DNA of 29,703 bases from NCBI GenBank assembly GCA_003223695.1, contig QHVY01000144.1:1-29703 (forward strand), in the 5' to 3' direction. This DNA comes from Acidobacteriota bacterium (lineage in GTDB: Bacteria > Acidobacteriota > Thermoanaerobaculia > Gp7-AA8). A program made the translations under genes and the position numbers. Numbering within the stretch: the first letter of the stretch is position 1; each line of letters opens with the position of its first letter. The notes beneath the pieces were generated by a model that was not told the origin of the DNA, did no database searches, and saw nothing but the letters and a program-made list of their open reading frames with translations. Below, piece after piece: positions 17,657-23,931 of the stretch.

Positions 17657-17725
17657 CGATGGCTGATGGTCAACGCGGATGCGCGGATGATCGTCGAGCA
17701 GGCGCTCGCAGCGCTGATCACCTGA
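17657..17725 (+). pseudogene. Orphan copy of the last 22 codons of holB
   Basis: Reads RWLMVNADARMIVEQALAALIT then TGA, against RWLMVNADARMIVEQALPALIT in the real gene. There is no start codon context, so this is a non-coding by-product of the local duplication. Confidence 0.9.
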
Positions 17726-17726
17726 C

Positions 17727-17832
17727 GGAATTTCAAATTTCAAATTTCAAATGAAAAATAAAAAATAAAAAACGTGGTTCCGCCGGCTTTCATTTTTCAT
17801 GCTTAATTCTTAATTCGAAATTCGAAATTTCG
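17727..17832. repeat. AT-rich heptad palindrome, copy 2
   Basis: Left arm units aatttca and aaataaa; right arm units tcatttt, taattct, taattcg, aaattcg and aaatttc. Compared with copy 1 the right side is 7 bases longer and the left side 6, i.e. about one unit on each arm. Confidence 0.88.
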
Positions 17833-17858
17833 CTTTTGAGATTGCGGCACTGGCGAAA

Positions 17859-17892
17859 AAAATTTGCCCCGTCCCGCTTGGCGGGACGGGGC
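17859..17892 (-). terminator. Intrinsic terminator of the structured RNA
   Basis: Read on the minus strand: a perfect 12-base stem (arms 17892-17881 and 17877-17866, GCCCCGTCCCGC/GCGGGACGGGGC) with a 3-base loop, followed by AAATTTTTTT. The T run is on the minus strand only, so it ends transcription coming from the right, i.e. the RNA at 18036-17902. It also faces holB transcription from the left. Confidence 0.85.
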
Positions 17893-17901
17893 GGGGGTTA
17901 C

Positions 17902-18036
17902 TTACTGGATGTGCGTGGCGCGAACGCTCAGGGGTGAGTCAACAGATCGGTAAGGTTCAAAGAAGACTTCAAGAGGTACAACTTTGAGGCAGGCTCAGTA
18001 CAACAGGAAGCAGATTCTCGCCTGCCCATCCAGTAA
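17902..18036 (-). ncRNA. Structured small RNA, 6S-like candidate
   Basis: No protein frame fits. On the minus strand, the ends pair perfectly over 10 bases (TTACTGGATG at 18036-18027 with CATCCAGTAA at 17911-17902). The stem continues inward with bulges (GGCG with CGCC; GAA with UUC). A large internal loop follows, with a short UGAG/CUCA helix, and a terminal hairpin closed by UCAAAG/CUUUGA. The 135-base length, the long closing stem, the central bubble with CUGAGCC on its 5' side and the terminal stem are the 6S RNA plan; 6S binds RNA polymerase holoenzyme. An extended -10 lies upstream and an intrinsic terminator 10 bases downstream. Identity as 6S is inference; a novel RNA is the alternative. 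Confidence 0.55.
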
Positions 18037-18060
18037 TTCCTCAATGGTCAATACGGAGAA

Positions 18061-18091
18061 ATTATCGCACACTTTGTGAAAAATTTCTCAA
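18061..18091 (-). promoter_or_regulatory. Promoter of the structured RNA
   Basis: On the minus strand GATAAT (18066-18061) is preceded by TGC, an extended -10. TTGAGA (18091-18086) is a possible -35, with a long 19-base spacer. Transcription would begin near 18054, about 18 bases before the closing stem. The region 18037-18191 is AT-rich and otherwise without visible genes. Confidence 0.45.
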
Positions 18092-18191
18092 TGTAACAGC
18101 AACGTGACAACAACTTATATTTCAATAAGATAACGCACAAATTCGGAAGCAACTGCAGACTACTACAGAACACTTGTTCGGTCAACCAGAT

Positions 18192-18719
18192 TCAGCGGAC
18201 GACCATCGACGGCACCGGGGTCAGCGCTCTACTTAGACTCACATGACCGGCCAAAGTTTCAGCCGGCTCTCCGTTGACGAGCACTCGCACACGTTTGGCC
18301 TCGACAAAATTCGCCGTAACTGTCTGCACCCCCGAGTAGATCGCCATCAACTCCTGATGGCTCCCTGTTGTCCAACCCTGGGTCAGCGTCGGTCCGCCGA
18401 GATCGACGAAGGCCGTGCCCTCGGGCAGGAGGTACGCCCCGCGAATTGTCGTATCGGCCGGAAGCAGCCGTGGAACGGCAGCGTTCGCCGAGCCCTTCAG
18501 CAGCTCGCGCATGACGAGGTCGAGCGCGGCGGCGGGATTCTGGGGAAGCGGCAGATTGCGACGTTCCGGTGCGAGTAACAGATCGGGCGATTCGTAGTAG
18601 AGCGACACCGTGCGCATCGCCACTTTGTTCTCGACGTTGAGATTGCGCGAAAGCGGCTGTTGCCGGCGGCAAGACGTTGTCAGGAGAAGCAGAGTGACAA
18701 ACGCAAAGCGGCGAATCAC
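18192..18719 (-). CDS. GerMN-domain lipoprotein
   Basis: 175 residues. A lipoprotein signal (FAFVTLLLLTTSC, Cys near residue 17) is followed by one GerMN domain: VSLYYESPDLLLAPERR, LLKGSANAAVPRLLPADTTI, GTAFVDLGG, SGVQTVTANFVEAKRVRVLV. GerMN domains occur in spore germination proteins, but also in lipoproteins of non-sporulating bacteria beside amidases, as here; a cell-wall role is inferred. The GTG start overlaps the original stop of the amidase gene (TGA at 18718-18716), showing that the two were translationally coupled. The frame is intact. Confidence 0.85.
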   Translation of the reverse strand: MIRRFAFVTLLLLTTSCRRQQPLSRNLNVENKVAMRTVSLYYESPDLLLAPERRNLPLPQNPAAALDLVMRELLKGSANAAVPRLLPADTTIRGAYLLPEGTAFVDLGGPTLTQGWTTGSHQELMAIYSGVQTVTANFVEAKRVRVLVNGEPAETLAGHVSLSRALTPVPSMVVR

Positions 18720-18823
18720 TTCGATGCCGCCGCCGGTGCGGCCGGCCGAAGGACGCCGATACGCGTTTCGTAATCGATCTTGTAGCGCTGGATTGCAGTC
18801 GTCAGCGCGTCAATGATCATTTT
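18716..18823 (-). pseudogene. Displaced C-terminal end of the amidase
   Basis: In a frame other than that of the amidase one reads MIIDALTTAIQRYKIDYETR and then IGVLRPAAPAAASK, with TGA overlapping the GTG of the GerMN gene. This is the expected C-terminal helix of an Amidase_3 protein. It is separated from the enzyme by a frameshift with loss of the intervening catalytic segment. Confidence 0.75.
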
Positions 18824-20144
18824 CTAGAGCCGCCGGCATCGTCGCGCCGACGAGCACTTTGAATGGCGCCTGCTTCACGCCGCGATTCTGCACGCCGGTG
18901 GCTCGGTTCATCTCCTCCTGCACCGCCTGCGCGAAGCGGCTCGACTCGGCGAGATACTCCTGCTGCGCGAGGTCCCACAAGATCAGTTTTAGATCGCTGC
19001 TGCCGGCCGGCGGCAGCGGTCTCCCCGCGGCATTCTCCACCTCCGCTGCCTTCCTCGCGAGCTCGTCGGATGCTTCCAGCGAAAGAAAGTATGTCTCGGA
19101 GCCGTGCGCACCCTTGACCACGGCGGCGTTCATGTGCACCGACAGAAACAGATCGGCCTTGTACTGATTGGCGATGGCCGTCCTCTGATCAAGCGTGACC
19201 ACGCTGTCATCAGTGCGTGTGAGGATGACTCGCGTTCTCAGCCTCGTCTCGAGATTGTCTGCGAGTTTGCGGCAGAGCGTGAGCGTCGCATCCTTTTCCA
19301 TCATTCCGCCGGGCCCAATCGCACCGACTTCTTTGCCGCCGTGTCCAGGATCGATCACGATCGTGTGAATCCCCGGCGTCTCGACCGGCCTCGTGGGAAT
19401 GACGATCGTCGGCAGCGTCGAAGGTCCCGGAGCGACTTTGTGAAAGTCGAGCACGATCCGAAATGGATTCTCGAGTTTGTAGGCATCGGCGCCGGCATCC
19501 GGCGCTTTCAGATCGAGACGCAGATCGCTCGCCGAAAAAGTCGCTTTGGCGACGTACGGATCGTCGTACGACTGCGCCGCAAAGGGCGCGCGAATCTGCG
19601 TTTTAAATCGAATCGTGTACGCGCTCTGCTCCTTCGTGATCGTGTAATCCGTGGGTCCGCTGAGCGTGATCACGACTTTCGACACGCCCTGCACATTGGC
19701 CACCGACAACTGAACGCCGATGATCGTGTGCTGGGTCGGGCGCACTGTCAGGAAGCGGCTGACTGGATCCCACGACACCTCGAGGTCCGCCGCTTTGCCG
19801 AGGAATCCCTGGAAAAATTGGAGTGGGACGTAAGGGCGTCCTTCGACGATGGCGGGAGCGATTGGCATCTCGATCAGCTCATCGCGGACCACACCGAAGC
19901 GGCTGTCGGGACCGAACGCGGCGATCGTATTGTTCAAATTCGCCTTGAAGCCGGTCGCGTCTGGCGAAACGGCGCCTCCCAGCGCGGCCATGACTTCGTC
20001 CGCAGCAAACAGAGTTTGTCCATTGACGCGTGTGATCGTCACCAGGCGGTCACCCGTCGGCGTGCGAAGCGTCGCCTGATTGGGTGCCTGTGCGAGGAGA
20101 ATCGATGCGGCGGCGAGAATCAGCAGCGGAAAAAACCGCTTCAT
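18810..20144 (-). CDS. N-acetylmuramoyl-L-alanine amidase (AmiC-like), C-terminally truncated
   Basis: 444 residues. A signal peptide (MKRFFPLLILAAASILLAQA) is followed by a copper-amine-oxidase-N/AMIN-like region (residues ~25-235) and an Amidase_3 domain from ~260. Zinc ligands are visible: His in VIDPGHGGKEVG, Glu in GGMMEKDATL and His in FLSVHMNA. The enzyme would cleave the bond between muramic acid and L-Ala in the periplasm. After FKVLVGATMPAAL it switches to ENDH and stops. The family continues with a VEIGF-like segment that carries the catalytic Glu, and that is missing. The true C-terminus lies in another frame at 18823-18716. The product is probably inactive unless the lesion is a sequence error. 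Confidence 0.85.
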   Translation of the reverse strand: MKRFFPLLILAAASILLAQAPNQATLRTPTGDRLVTITRVNGQTLFAADEVMAALGGAVSPDATGFKANLNNTIAAFGPDSRFGVVRDELIEMPIAPAIVEGRPYVPLQFFQGFLGKAADLEVSWDPVSRFLTVRPTQHTIIGVQLSVANVQGVSKVVITLSGPTDYTITKEQSAYTIRFKTQIRAPFAAQSYDDPYVAKATFSASDLRLDLKAPDAGADAYKLENPFRIVLDFHKVAPGPSTLPTIVIPTRPVETPGIHTIVIDPGHGGKEVGAIGPGGMMEKDATLTLCRKLADNLETRLRTRVILTRTDDSVVTLDQRTAIANQYKADLFLSVHMNAAVVKGAHGSETYFLSLEASDELARKAAEVENAAGRPLPPAGSSDLKLILWDLAQQEYLAESSRFAQAVQEEMNRATGVQNRGVKQAPFKVLVGATMPAALENDH

Positions 20145-20148
20145 AACA

Positions 20149-20224
20149 GTGCCCAGTTCCCGGTGCCCCGTGCCCAGTCCATTGGAATCAACAACCTGGG
20201 CACTGGGTACTGGGCACCGGGCAC
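20149..20224. repeat. Heptad palindrome, 4x7 + loop 20 + 4x7, in a divergent promoter region
   Basis: Left arm 20149-20176: units gtgccca, gttcccg, gtgcccc, gtgccca. Right arm 20197-20224: tgggcac, tgggtac, tgggcac, cgggcac. It starts 4 bases before the amidase ATG (minus strand) and ends 20 bases before the lipoprotein ATG. It therefore takes up most of the 100 bases between two divergent genes. Confidence 0.94.
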
Positions 20225-20244
20225 TTCGATTCTCGTATTATCGC

Positions 20245-20835
20245 ATGCCGATGACCGCTCGCTTCTCATTGATGTTGCTCGTCGTGGCTGCTTGCGGCCC
20301 AGCGAACCCGAACGGGCCGCAAGTCAGCAAAGAACCGATCAGCGTGCGCGGCTGGATTGTCGACGTCGCCGGTTCGCCGCACGCTCCCTTTCAGACGCCG
20401 GAGACCGAGGCCGCTCGTCGTCGTCAGCTCTTTCAATCGACGTACGTGGATGTCGAGAATGCTCCGTACGTGTCGGGGGGAATTGCGGAAAACGGCGCGT
20501 TCATCCTGCTCGACGTACCGCCGGGGAACATAACGATAACGTTCACCGCGCCGGGCGCGCCTGCCGCGCGACTCGTCTTGAAGAACATTCCTGGAAACGC
20601 GGACGTGTTCGTTACGGCGATGCTGCTCAAAGCCGACTCAGTCGCGCTCCTCGAGCCAAAAAATGTGAAGGTGCGCCTCGCGGCGACGATTGAGCGGCCG
20701 GCACCTGCGAACCTGACCGCAAACGTCGCCGGACTCGCGGTACCGGTGATGAATACGCCGATCGCTCAGATGGCGGACAGGCACGATTACCCGAATCCGC
20801 CGGGCGGATTGCGGCCATTAGCAACTGTGAAGTAA
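20245..20835 (+). CDS. Lipoprotein with carboxypeptidase-regulatory-like domain
   Basis: 196 residues from ATG 20245 (a second ATG at 20251 is possible). A lipobox follows a hydrophobic leader (SLMLLVVAACG). The mature part SVRGWIVDVAGSPHAPF and GAFILLDVPPGNITITFTAPG resemble a beta-sandwich of the carboxypeptidase-regulatory type, often found in surface proteins. The C-terminus is rich in Pro. The function is not known. The gene is divergent from the amidase and convergent with the threonine dehydratase. Confidence 0.75.
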   Translation: MPMTARFSLMLLVVAACGPANPNGPQVSKEPISVRGWIVDVAGSPHAPFQTPETEAARRRQLFQSTYVDVENAPYVSGGIAENGAFILLDVPPGNITITFTAPGAPAARLVLKNIPGNADVFVTAMLLKADSVALLEPKNVKVRLAATIERPAPANLTANVAGLAVPVMNTPIAQMADRHDYPNPPGGLRPLATVK

Positions 20836-20856
20836 TGCGCGCGACCCACGAAGTGC

Positions 20857-20950
20857 AAATTTCGAATTTCGAATGAAGAATTCAGAATTAGAACAGCCTT
20901 GAGCGGATGGGCTTCTTAATTCTTAATTCTGAATTCGAAATTCGAACTTT
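20857..20950. repeat. AT-rich heptad palindrome between convergent genes
   Basis: Left arm (20857-20893) is built from aaatttc, gaatttc, gaatgaa, gaattca and gaattag units. Right arm (20913-20950) is built from aattctt, aattctg and aattcga units. The 19-base centre is GC-rich. It ends 6 bases before the stop of the threonine dehydratase. It may double as a bidirectional terminator. Confidence 0.9.
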
Positions 20951-20956
20951 CTCAGG

Positions 20957-21922
20957 TCAAAGAATTAGCTCCGCGAATTTTTTCAAATCAATATTGCCAC
21001 CTGACACCACCGCGACGATCGGCCCTCCTCCCGCCCGCCCGCTCAGCGCCGCGGCGACCCCCAGCGCTCCCGCCCCTTCCGCGATCACGCGCGTCTTCTC
21101 CGCGATGAGTCGCATTGCGCGGCGCACTTCGTCGAGTGAGACCACAATCGACCCATCGACGATTCCCTGCATGCGCTCCCACATTCGCGGAAAGATGCTC
21201 TTGCCGCCGGCGCCGTCGACGAACGACGCTTGCCACTGGGTGAACACTTGCGGCGAATTTTTTTCGAATGAGAGCGCGCCCGGCGCCGCGGTCTCCGGTT
21301 CGGCGCCGAGGATTCGGACGTTCGGTGAGAGCTGGCGGATGGCGCTGCCGATTCCCGAGATCAACCCGCCGCCGCCGATCGCGGCGATGACGGTCTTCAC
21401 GTTCGGCAAGTCCTCGATGATTTCCAGGCCGAGTGTGGCGTTGCCGGCGACGAAATTGTGATCGTCGAACGGATGGATGAACGTCCCTTCCACGCCGGGA
21501 AACTCGCGCGTCTCCATCGCGCGCCAGCAAGCGTCGAACGGCGCTTTCACGATACGTGCACCGAGGTTGCGCATGCGTTCCAGTTTCGTCTCCGGAGCGG
21601 TTTCGATCGCCACGACCGTGCAGACGATTCCCGCGTCGCGCGCGGCGAAGGCGACGCCTTGACCGGCGTTGCCGGCGCTGATTGTCCAGACTCCTTTTTT
21701 GCGAGCTTCCGGCGTGAGCATCGCCACCGCATTCGCCGCGCCGCGAATCTTGAACGCGTTGATCGGCTGTAGCGTCTCCAGCTTCAACCAGATGTCCGGT
21801 GCTGTCGTGTCGTGCCGCAATTGAATGAGTGGTGTATGCACGACGAGTTTGCGCGTCCGCTCGCGCGCGGCGCGGATCTCTTCGATCGACACCGGACGGA
21901 CGGGAGGAGGGGCGACGGTCAT
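20957..21922 (-). CDS. Threonine dehydratase-type PLP enzyme (catabolic, no ACT domain)
   Basis: 321 residues. Fold-type II PLP enzyme: the Schiff-base Lys is in LQPINAFKIRGAANAV, the phosphate-binding loop in IAAIGGGGLISGIGS, and the substrate loop reads SAGNAGQGVAFAAR, where most homologues have SAGNHAQG. It converts threonine (or serine) to a 2-oxoacid and ammonia; with no C-terminal regulatory domain it is the short catabolic form. Serine racemase is a close relative that cannot be excluded. The ATG at 21922 is preferred: the frame is open far upstream but without similarity. It is divergent from the SRPBCC gene with 48 bases between. Confidence 0.88.
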   Translation of the reverse strand: MTVAPPPVRPVSIEEIRAARERTRKLVVHTPLIQLRHDTTAPDIWLKLETLQPINAFKIRGAANAVAMLTPEARKKGVWTISAGNAGQGVAFAARDAGIVCTVVAIETAPETKLERMRNLGARIVKAPFDACWRAMETREFPGVEGTFIHPFDDHNFVAGNATLGLEIIEDLPNVKTVIAAIGGGGLISGIGSAIRQLSPNVRILGAEPETAAPGALSFEKNSPQVFTQWQASFVDGAGGKSIFPRMWERMQGIVDGSIVVSLDEVRRAMRLIAEKTRVIAEGAGALGVAAALSGRAGGGPIVAVVSGGNIDLKKFAELIL

Positions 21923-21970
21923 GGCGGGCGATTGTATCTTTCCGGCATACCTCGTGCTCTGTAACGAAGC

Positions 21971-22675
21971 ATGGAAAATACGAATGTCAGCAATCCCGAG
22001 CGCTGGATCTCGGTGATTGGCGGAACCGCGCTCGCAGCATACGGCCTCGCTCGTCGATCGATTCCCGGAGTGCTTCTCGCCGGTATCGGCGGCATCCTTG
22101 CGTGGCGCGGCGCCACCGGACGCTGCCCGCTCTACGGCGCGCTCGGCATTTCCACCGCCGATGAAAAGGACGAGGATCGCAACGTAAGCGTGTCGTACGG
22201 ACGCGGCATTCGCGTCGAAGAGAGCGTCACCGTCAATTCCTCTCCGGAAGAGCTCTATCACTTCTGGCGAAATTTCGAGAATTTGCCGCGAATCATGTCC
22301 CATCTGCAATCCGTCAAAGTGCTCGATGACAAACGCTCGCACTGGGTCGCGAAAGGACCGATCGGAACCGATGCCGAGTGGGATGCTGAGATCATCAACG
22401 AGATTCCCAATGAGCTGATCGGCTGGCGCTCTGTCGACGGAGCAAATGTTCACAACGCCGGGTCGGTACACTTCACTCGTTCCGGCGGCAATCGCGGAAC
22501 CGATGTGAAGGTGGTGCTCCGATACGACCCGCCGGCGGGCGCGCTCGGCGCGGCGATCGCCAAGCTGTTCGGCGAAGATCCTGCGCGTCAAGTGCAGGAG
22601 GATCTCCGAGCATTCGCATTAAAATATTCGGACCGCGAAAGGGGACGCGGCACTTCTTTCGAGGAGGCTCGTTGA
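21971..22675 (+). CDS. SRPBCC/cyclase-dehydrase protein with membrane anchor (DUF2892-like)
   Basis: 234 residues. The N-terminus holds two hydrophobic helices (ISVIGGTALAAYGLARRSIPG and LLAGIGGILAWRGATGRCPLY) typical of the small DUF2892 domain. From ~75 a START-like SRPBCC domain follows: VEESVTVNSSPEELYHFWRNFENLPRIMSHLQSVKVL, WDAEIINEIPNELIGWRSVDG. Such proteins occur at stress or membrane loci; the ligand is unknown. Its stop TGA overlaps the ATG of the next gene. Confidence 0.85.
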   Translation: MENTNVSNPERWISVIGGTALAAYGLARRSIPGVLLAGIGGILAWRGATGRCPLYGALGISTADEKDEDRNVSVSYGRGIRVEESVTVNSSPEELYHFWRNFENLPRIMSHLQSVKVLDDKRSHWVAKGPIGTDAEWDAEIINEIPNELIGWRSVDGANVHNAGSVHFTRSGGNRGTDVKVVLRYDPPAGALGAAIAKLFGEDPARQVQEDLRAFALKYSDRERGRGTSFEEAR

Positions 22676-23016
22676 TGTCTCGATCGCTGTTCGCTGCCGC
22701 CTTGCTTCTCGTCGCCTCTCCACTCATCGCTGCGCCGTTCGTGAAACGTCTCGGGCGCTGTCCGCATCAGTTCGATTTCTCCGCTGAGATCACCTCGCGC
22801 CATCCTGGAGAAGTTACAGTCCAGTGGCTCCGCAGCGACGGCGCGACCGGACCGTCCCAAAAATTGCACTTCAATCGCGGCAATGAGACACGCCGCGTCT
22901 TCGATCACTGGAGGCTCGGAAGCCGTTATCGCGGCTGGGAACAACTGCGGGTGACCGACGGCGCGGGTAACAGGAGCATGTCGCGTCGAGTGACATTCAC
23001 GAACCGCTGCCGCTGA
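22675..23016 (+). CDS. Small secreted protein of unknown function
   Basis: 113 residues, signal peptide SLFAAALLLVASPLIAAPF. Two Cys (near residue 26 and at the end) could form a disulfide. The rest is a predicted beta-rich domain: EVTVQWLRSDGATGPSQKL, RRVFDHWRLGSRYRGWEQLRV. I do not recognise the family. It is coupled to the upstream SRPBCC gene by a TGATG overlap. It ends exactly before a palindrome. Confidence 0.7.
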   Translation: MSRSLFAAALLLVASPLIAAPFVKRLGRCPHQFDFSAEITSRHPGEVTVQWLRSDGATGPSQKLHFNRGNETRRVFDHWRLGSRYRGWEQLRVTDGAGNRSMSRRVTFTNRCR

Positions 23017-23063
23017 GGTGTAGGGCCGGCTTTAGCCGGCCGGCTGAAGCCGGCCCGCACACC
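23017..23063. repeat. Palindrome of the GTGTAGGGCCGGCTTTAGCCGG family
   Basis: Arms 23017-23039 and 23040-23063 pair almost perfectly. Each arm is itself a small hairpin (GGCCGGCT-TT-AGCCGG). A half copy lies at 27080-27102, inside the M28 peptidase gene, and the hairpin at 11540 shares the GTGTA flank. The element contains the stop codon of the rlmA-like gene. Confidence 0.9.
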
Positions 23064-23844
23064 GGAACAACAGCAAGTCGAGGCTGAGATGGACAGCGGA
23101 GGGCCGCTGTCCTCCACGCGGGCGATAGCTCGCGAAGAGGATGTCCCGCGCTTCATCTGCATTCAGCTCAGCGACTGTCGTCGCGCGCTCCCGCTTCACG
23201 AGCGAGAAGAACGGCGCGAATGTCTCGATGGTCCGCGCAACGCGATCGCGTCCGCGTCTTCCGCGCAATTCGATCAGATCGTCGGGAGCGGCAACTGCGA
23301 CGAGCAGATATCCGCGTCCGACTCTCCGAAATTCTTCTGCGTTCATGCGGCCGGTGATCGAGAGGATGAGATCGAAGGATGCGTCGGCATAGGGGATGAA
23401 TCGATCGGCATTCGCCACGATCCATTCGCATTGCGGATAGCGTCGCGCCGCGAGATCGATCGCCGCGGTCGAAATGTCGATCCCGGACCCGCGGCCGAGG
23501 GAACCGAGGTAGTAACCGTCGCCGCAGCCGGCGTCGAGGATCGACTCCTCAGCATGCCCTCTCCCTTGGGAGAGGGTGGCGCGAAGCGCCGGGTGAGGGG
23601 CGACCATCGCCCGAATCGCATCAAGCAGCGGCTCGGCGTGACCGCGATCGAGAAACCGCCGCCGCGCCGCCACCGCCTCGGCAGAGTCGCCGGGATTTCG
23701 CGAGCGGCGCTCCTGCGGCTGCAGCAGATTGATATAGCCGCTGCGCGCGATGTCGAAGGAGTGACCACGCGGACAGACGACGCGCCGCTCCTCGCGCGCA
23801 AGCGGGAGGTGGCAACTGCGCACTGTGCAAAGGAGTTGCGGCAT
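23032..23844 (-). CDS. 23S rRNA (guanine-N1) methyltransferase, RlmA-like
   Basis: 270 residues. The N-terminal zinc finger reads LLCTVRSCHLPLAREERRVVCPRGHSFDIARSGYINLL, the Cys/His set of RlmA. The AdoMet motif is SILDAGCGDGYYLG, followed by GIDISTAAIDLAARRYP and FIPYADASFDLILSI. RlmA methylates guanine in helix 35 of 23S rRNA. Two dispersed repeats are read in frame: one inserts about 15 residues (PALRATLSQGRGH) just before the AdoMet motif, the other encodes part of the C-terminus. Both are outside conserved residues, so the enzyme may be active. It is divergent from the channel gene. Confidence 0.85.
   Translation of the reverse strand: MPQLLCTVRSCHLPLAREERRVVCPRGHSFDIARSGYINLLQPQERRSRNPGDSAEAVAARRRFLDRGHAEPLLDAIRAMVAPHPALRATLSQGRGHAEESILDAGCGDGYYLGSLGRGSGIDISTAAIDLAARRYPQCEWIVANADRFIPYADASFDLILSITGRMNAEEFRRVGRGYLLVAVAAPDDLIELRGRRGRDRVARTIETFAPFFSLVKRERATTVAELNADEARDILFASYRPRGGQRPSAVHLSLDLLLFRCAGRLQPAG
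23091..23117. repeat. 27-base half element identical to 7715-7741 (inverted)
   Basis: Exact reverse complement of the first arm of the palindrome at 7714-7769; itself nearly palindromic. Translated near the C-terminus of the RlmA-like protein. Confidence 0.92.
23557..23602. repeat. Dispersed repeat gagagggtggcgcg...gccgggtgaggg inside rlmA
   Basis: Consists of CCCTCTCCC-TT-GGGAGAGGG followed by GGCGCG-AA-GCGCC and GGGTGAGGGG. The same module is found at 26701-26750. Related elements are common in many bacterial genomes. Here it lies in frame inside a conserved gene. Confidence 0.88.
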
Positions 23845-23846
23845 AG

Positions 23847-23918
23847 GTTGGCCGTTGGCTTTTGGCCGTTGGCCGTGAACATTGCCTATCGGCCAGCGGC
23901 GAATGGCGAACGGCCAAC
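23847..23918. repeat. Heptad palindrome, 4x7 + loop 16 + 4x7, in a divergent promoter region
   Basis: Left arm 23847-23874: gttggcc, gttggct, tttggcc, gttggcc. Right arm 23891-23918: ggccagc, ggcgaat, ggcgaac, ggccaac. It begins 2 bases from the rlmA ATG and ends 13 bases before the channel ATG, so it is virtually the whole divergent promoter region. Confidence 0.94.
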
Positions 23919-23931
23919 GTAGAATTCTCCC

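Larger units (their letters stand above)
17465..17858. repeat. Imperfect tandem duplication (~190 bp) of the holB 3' end plus its palindrome
   Basis: Copy 1 runs from 17465 to about 17654 and copy 2 from 17656 to about 17858. Each contains the last ~70 bases of holB including the stop, an AT-rich heptad palindrome, and the tail cgcttttgagatt followed by cactggcgaaa. The holB-derived parts differ by only a few substitutions. The palindrome arms differ more, with about one extra 7-base unit per arm in copy 2. Confidence 0.93.

Noticed and set aside
17535..17832. The repeated AT-rich blocks as a CRISPR array
   Set aside because: They are two copies of one palindrome with gene-derived sequence between them; no regular repeat-spacer pattern and no cas genes.
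17984..18026. GGAAGCAG on the plus strand as a possible signal recognition particle RNA core
   Set aside because: The surrounding bases do not form the conserved SRP helix 8, and the promoter and terminator place the transcript on the minus strand.
19104..20693. Long plus-strand open frame of 529 codons opposite the amidase
   Set aside because: It is antisense to a well-supported amidase, strongly Arg-rich with no recognisable domain, and crosses the heptad palindrome and the next gene; a GC-rich shadow.
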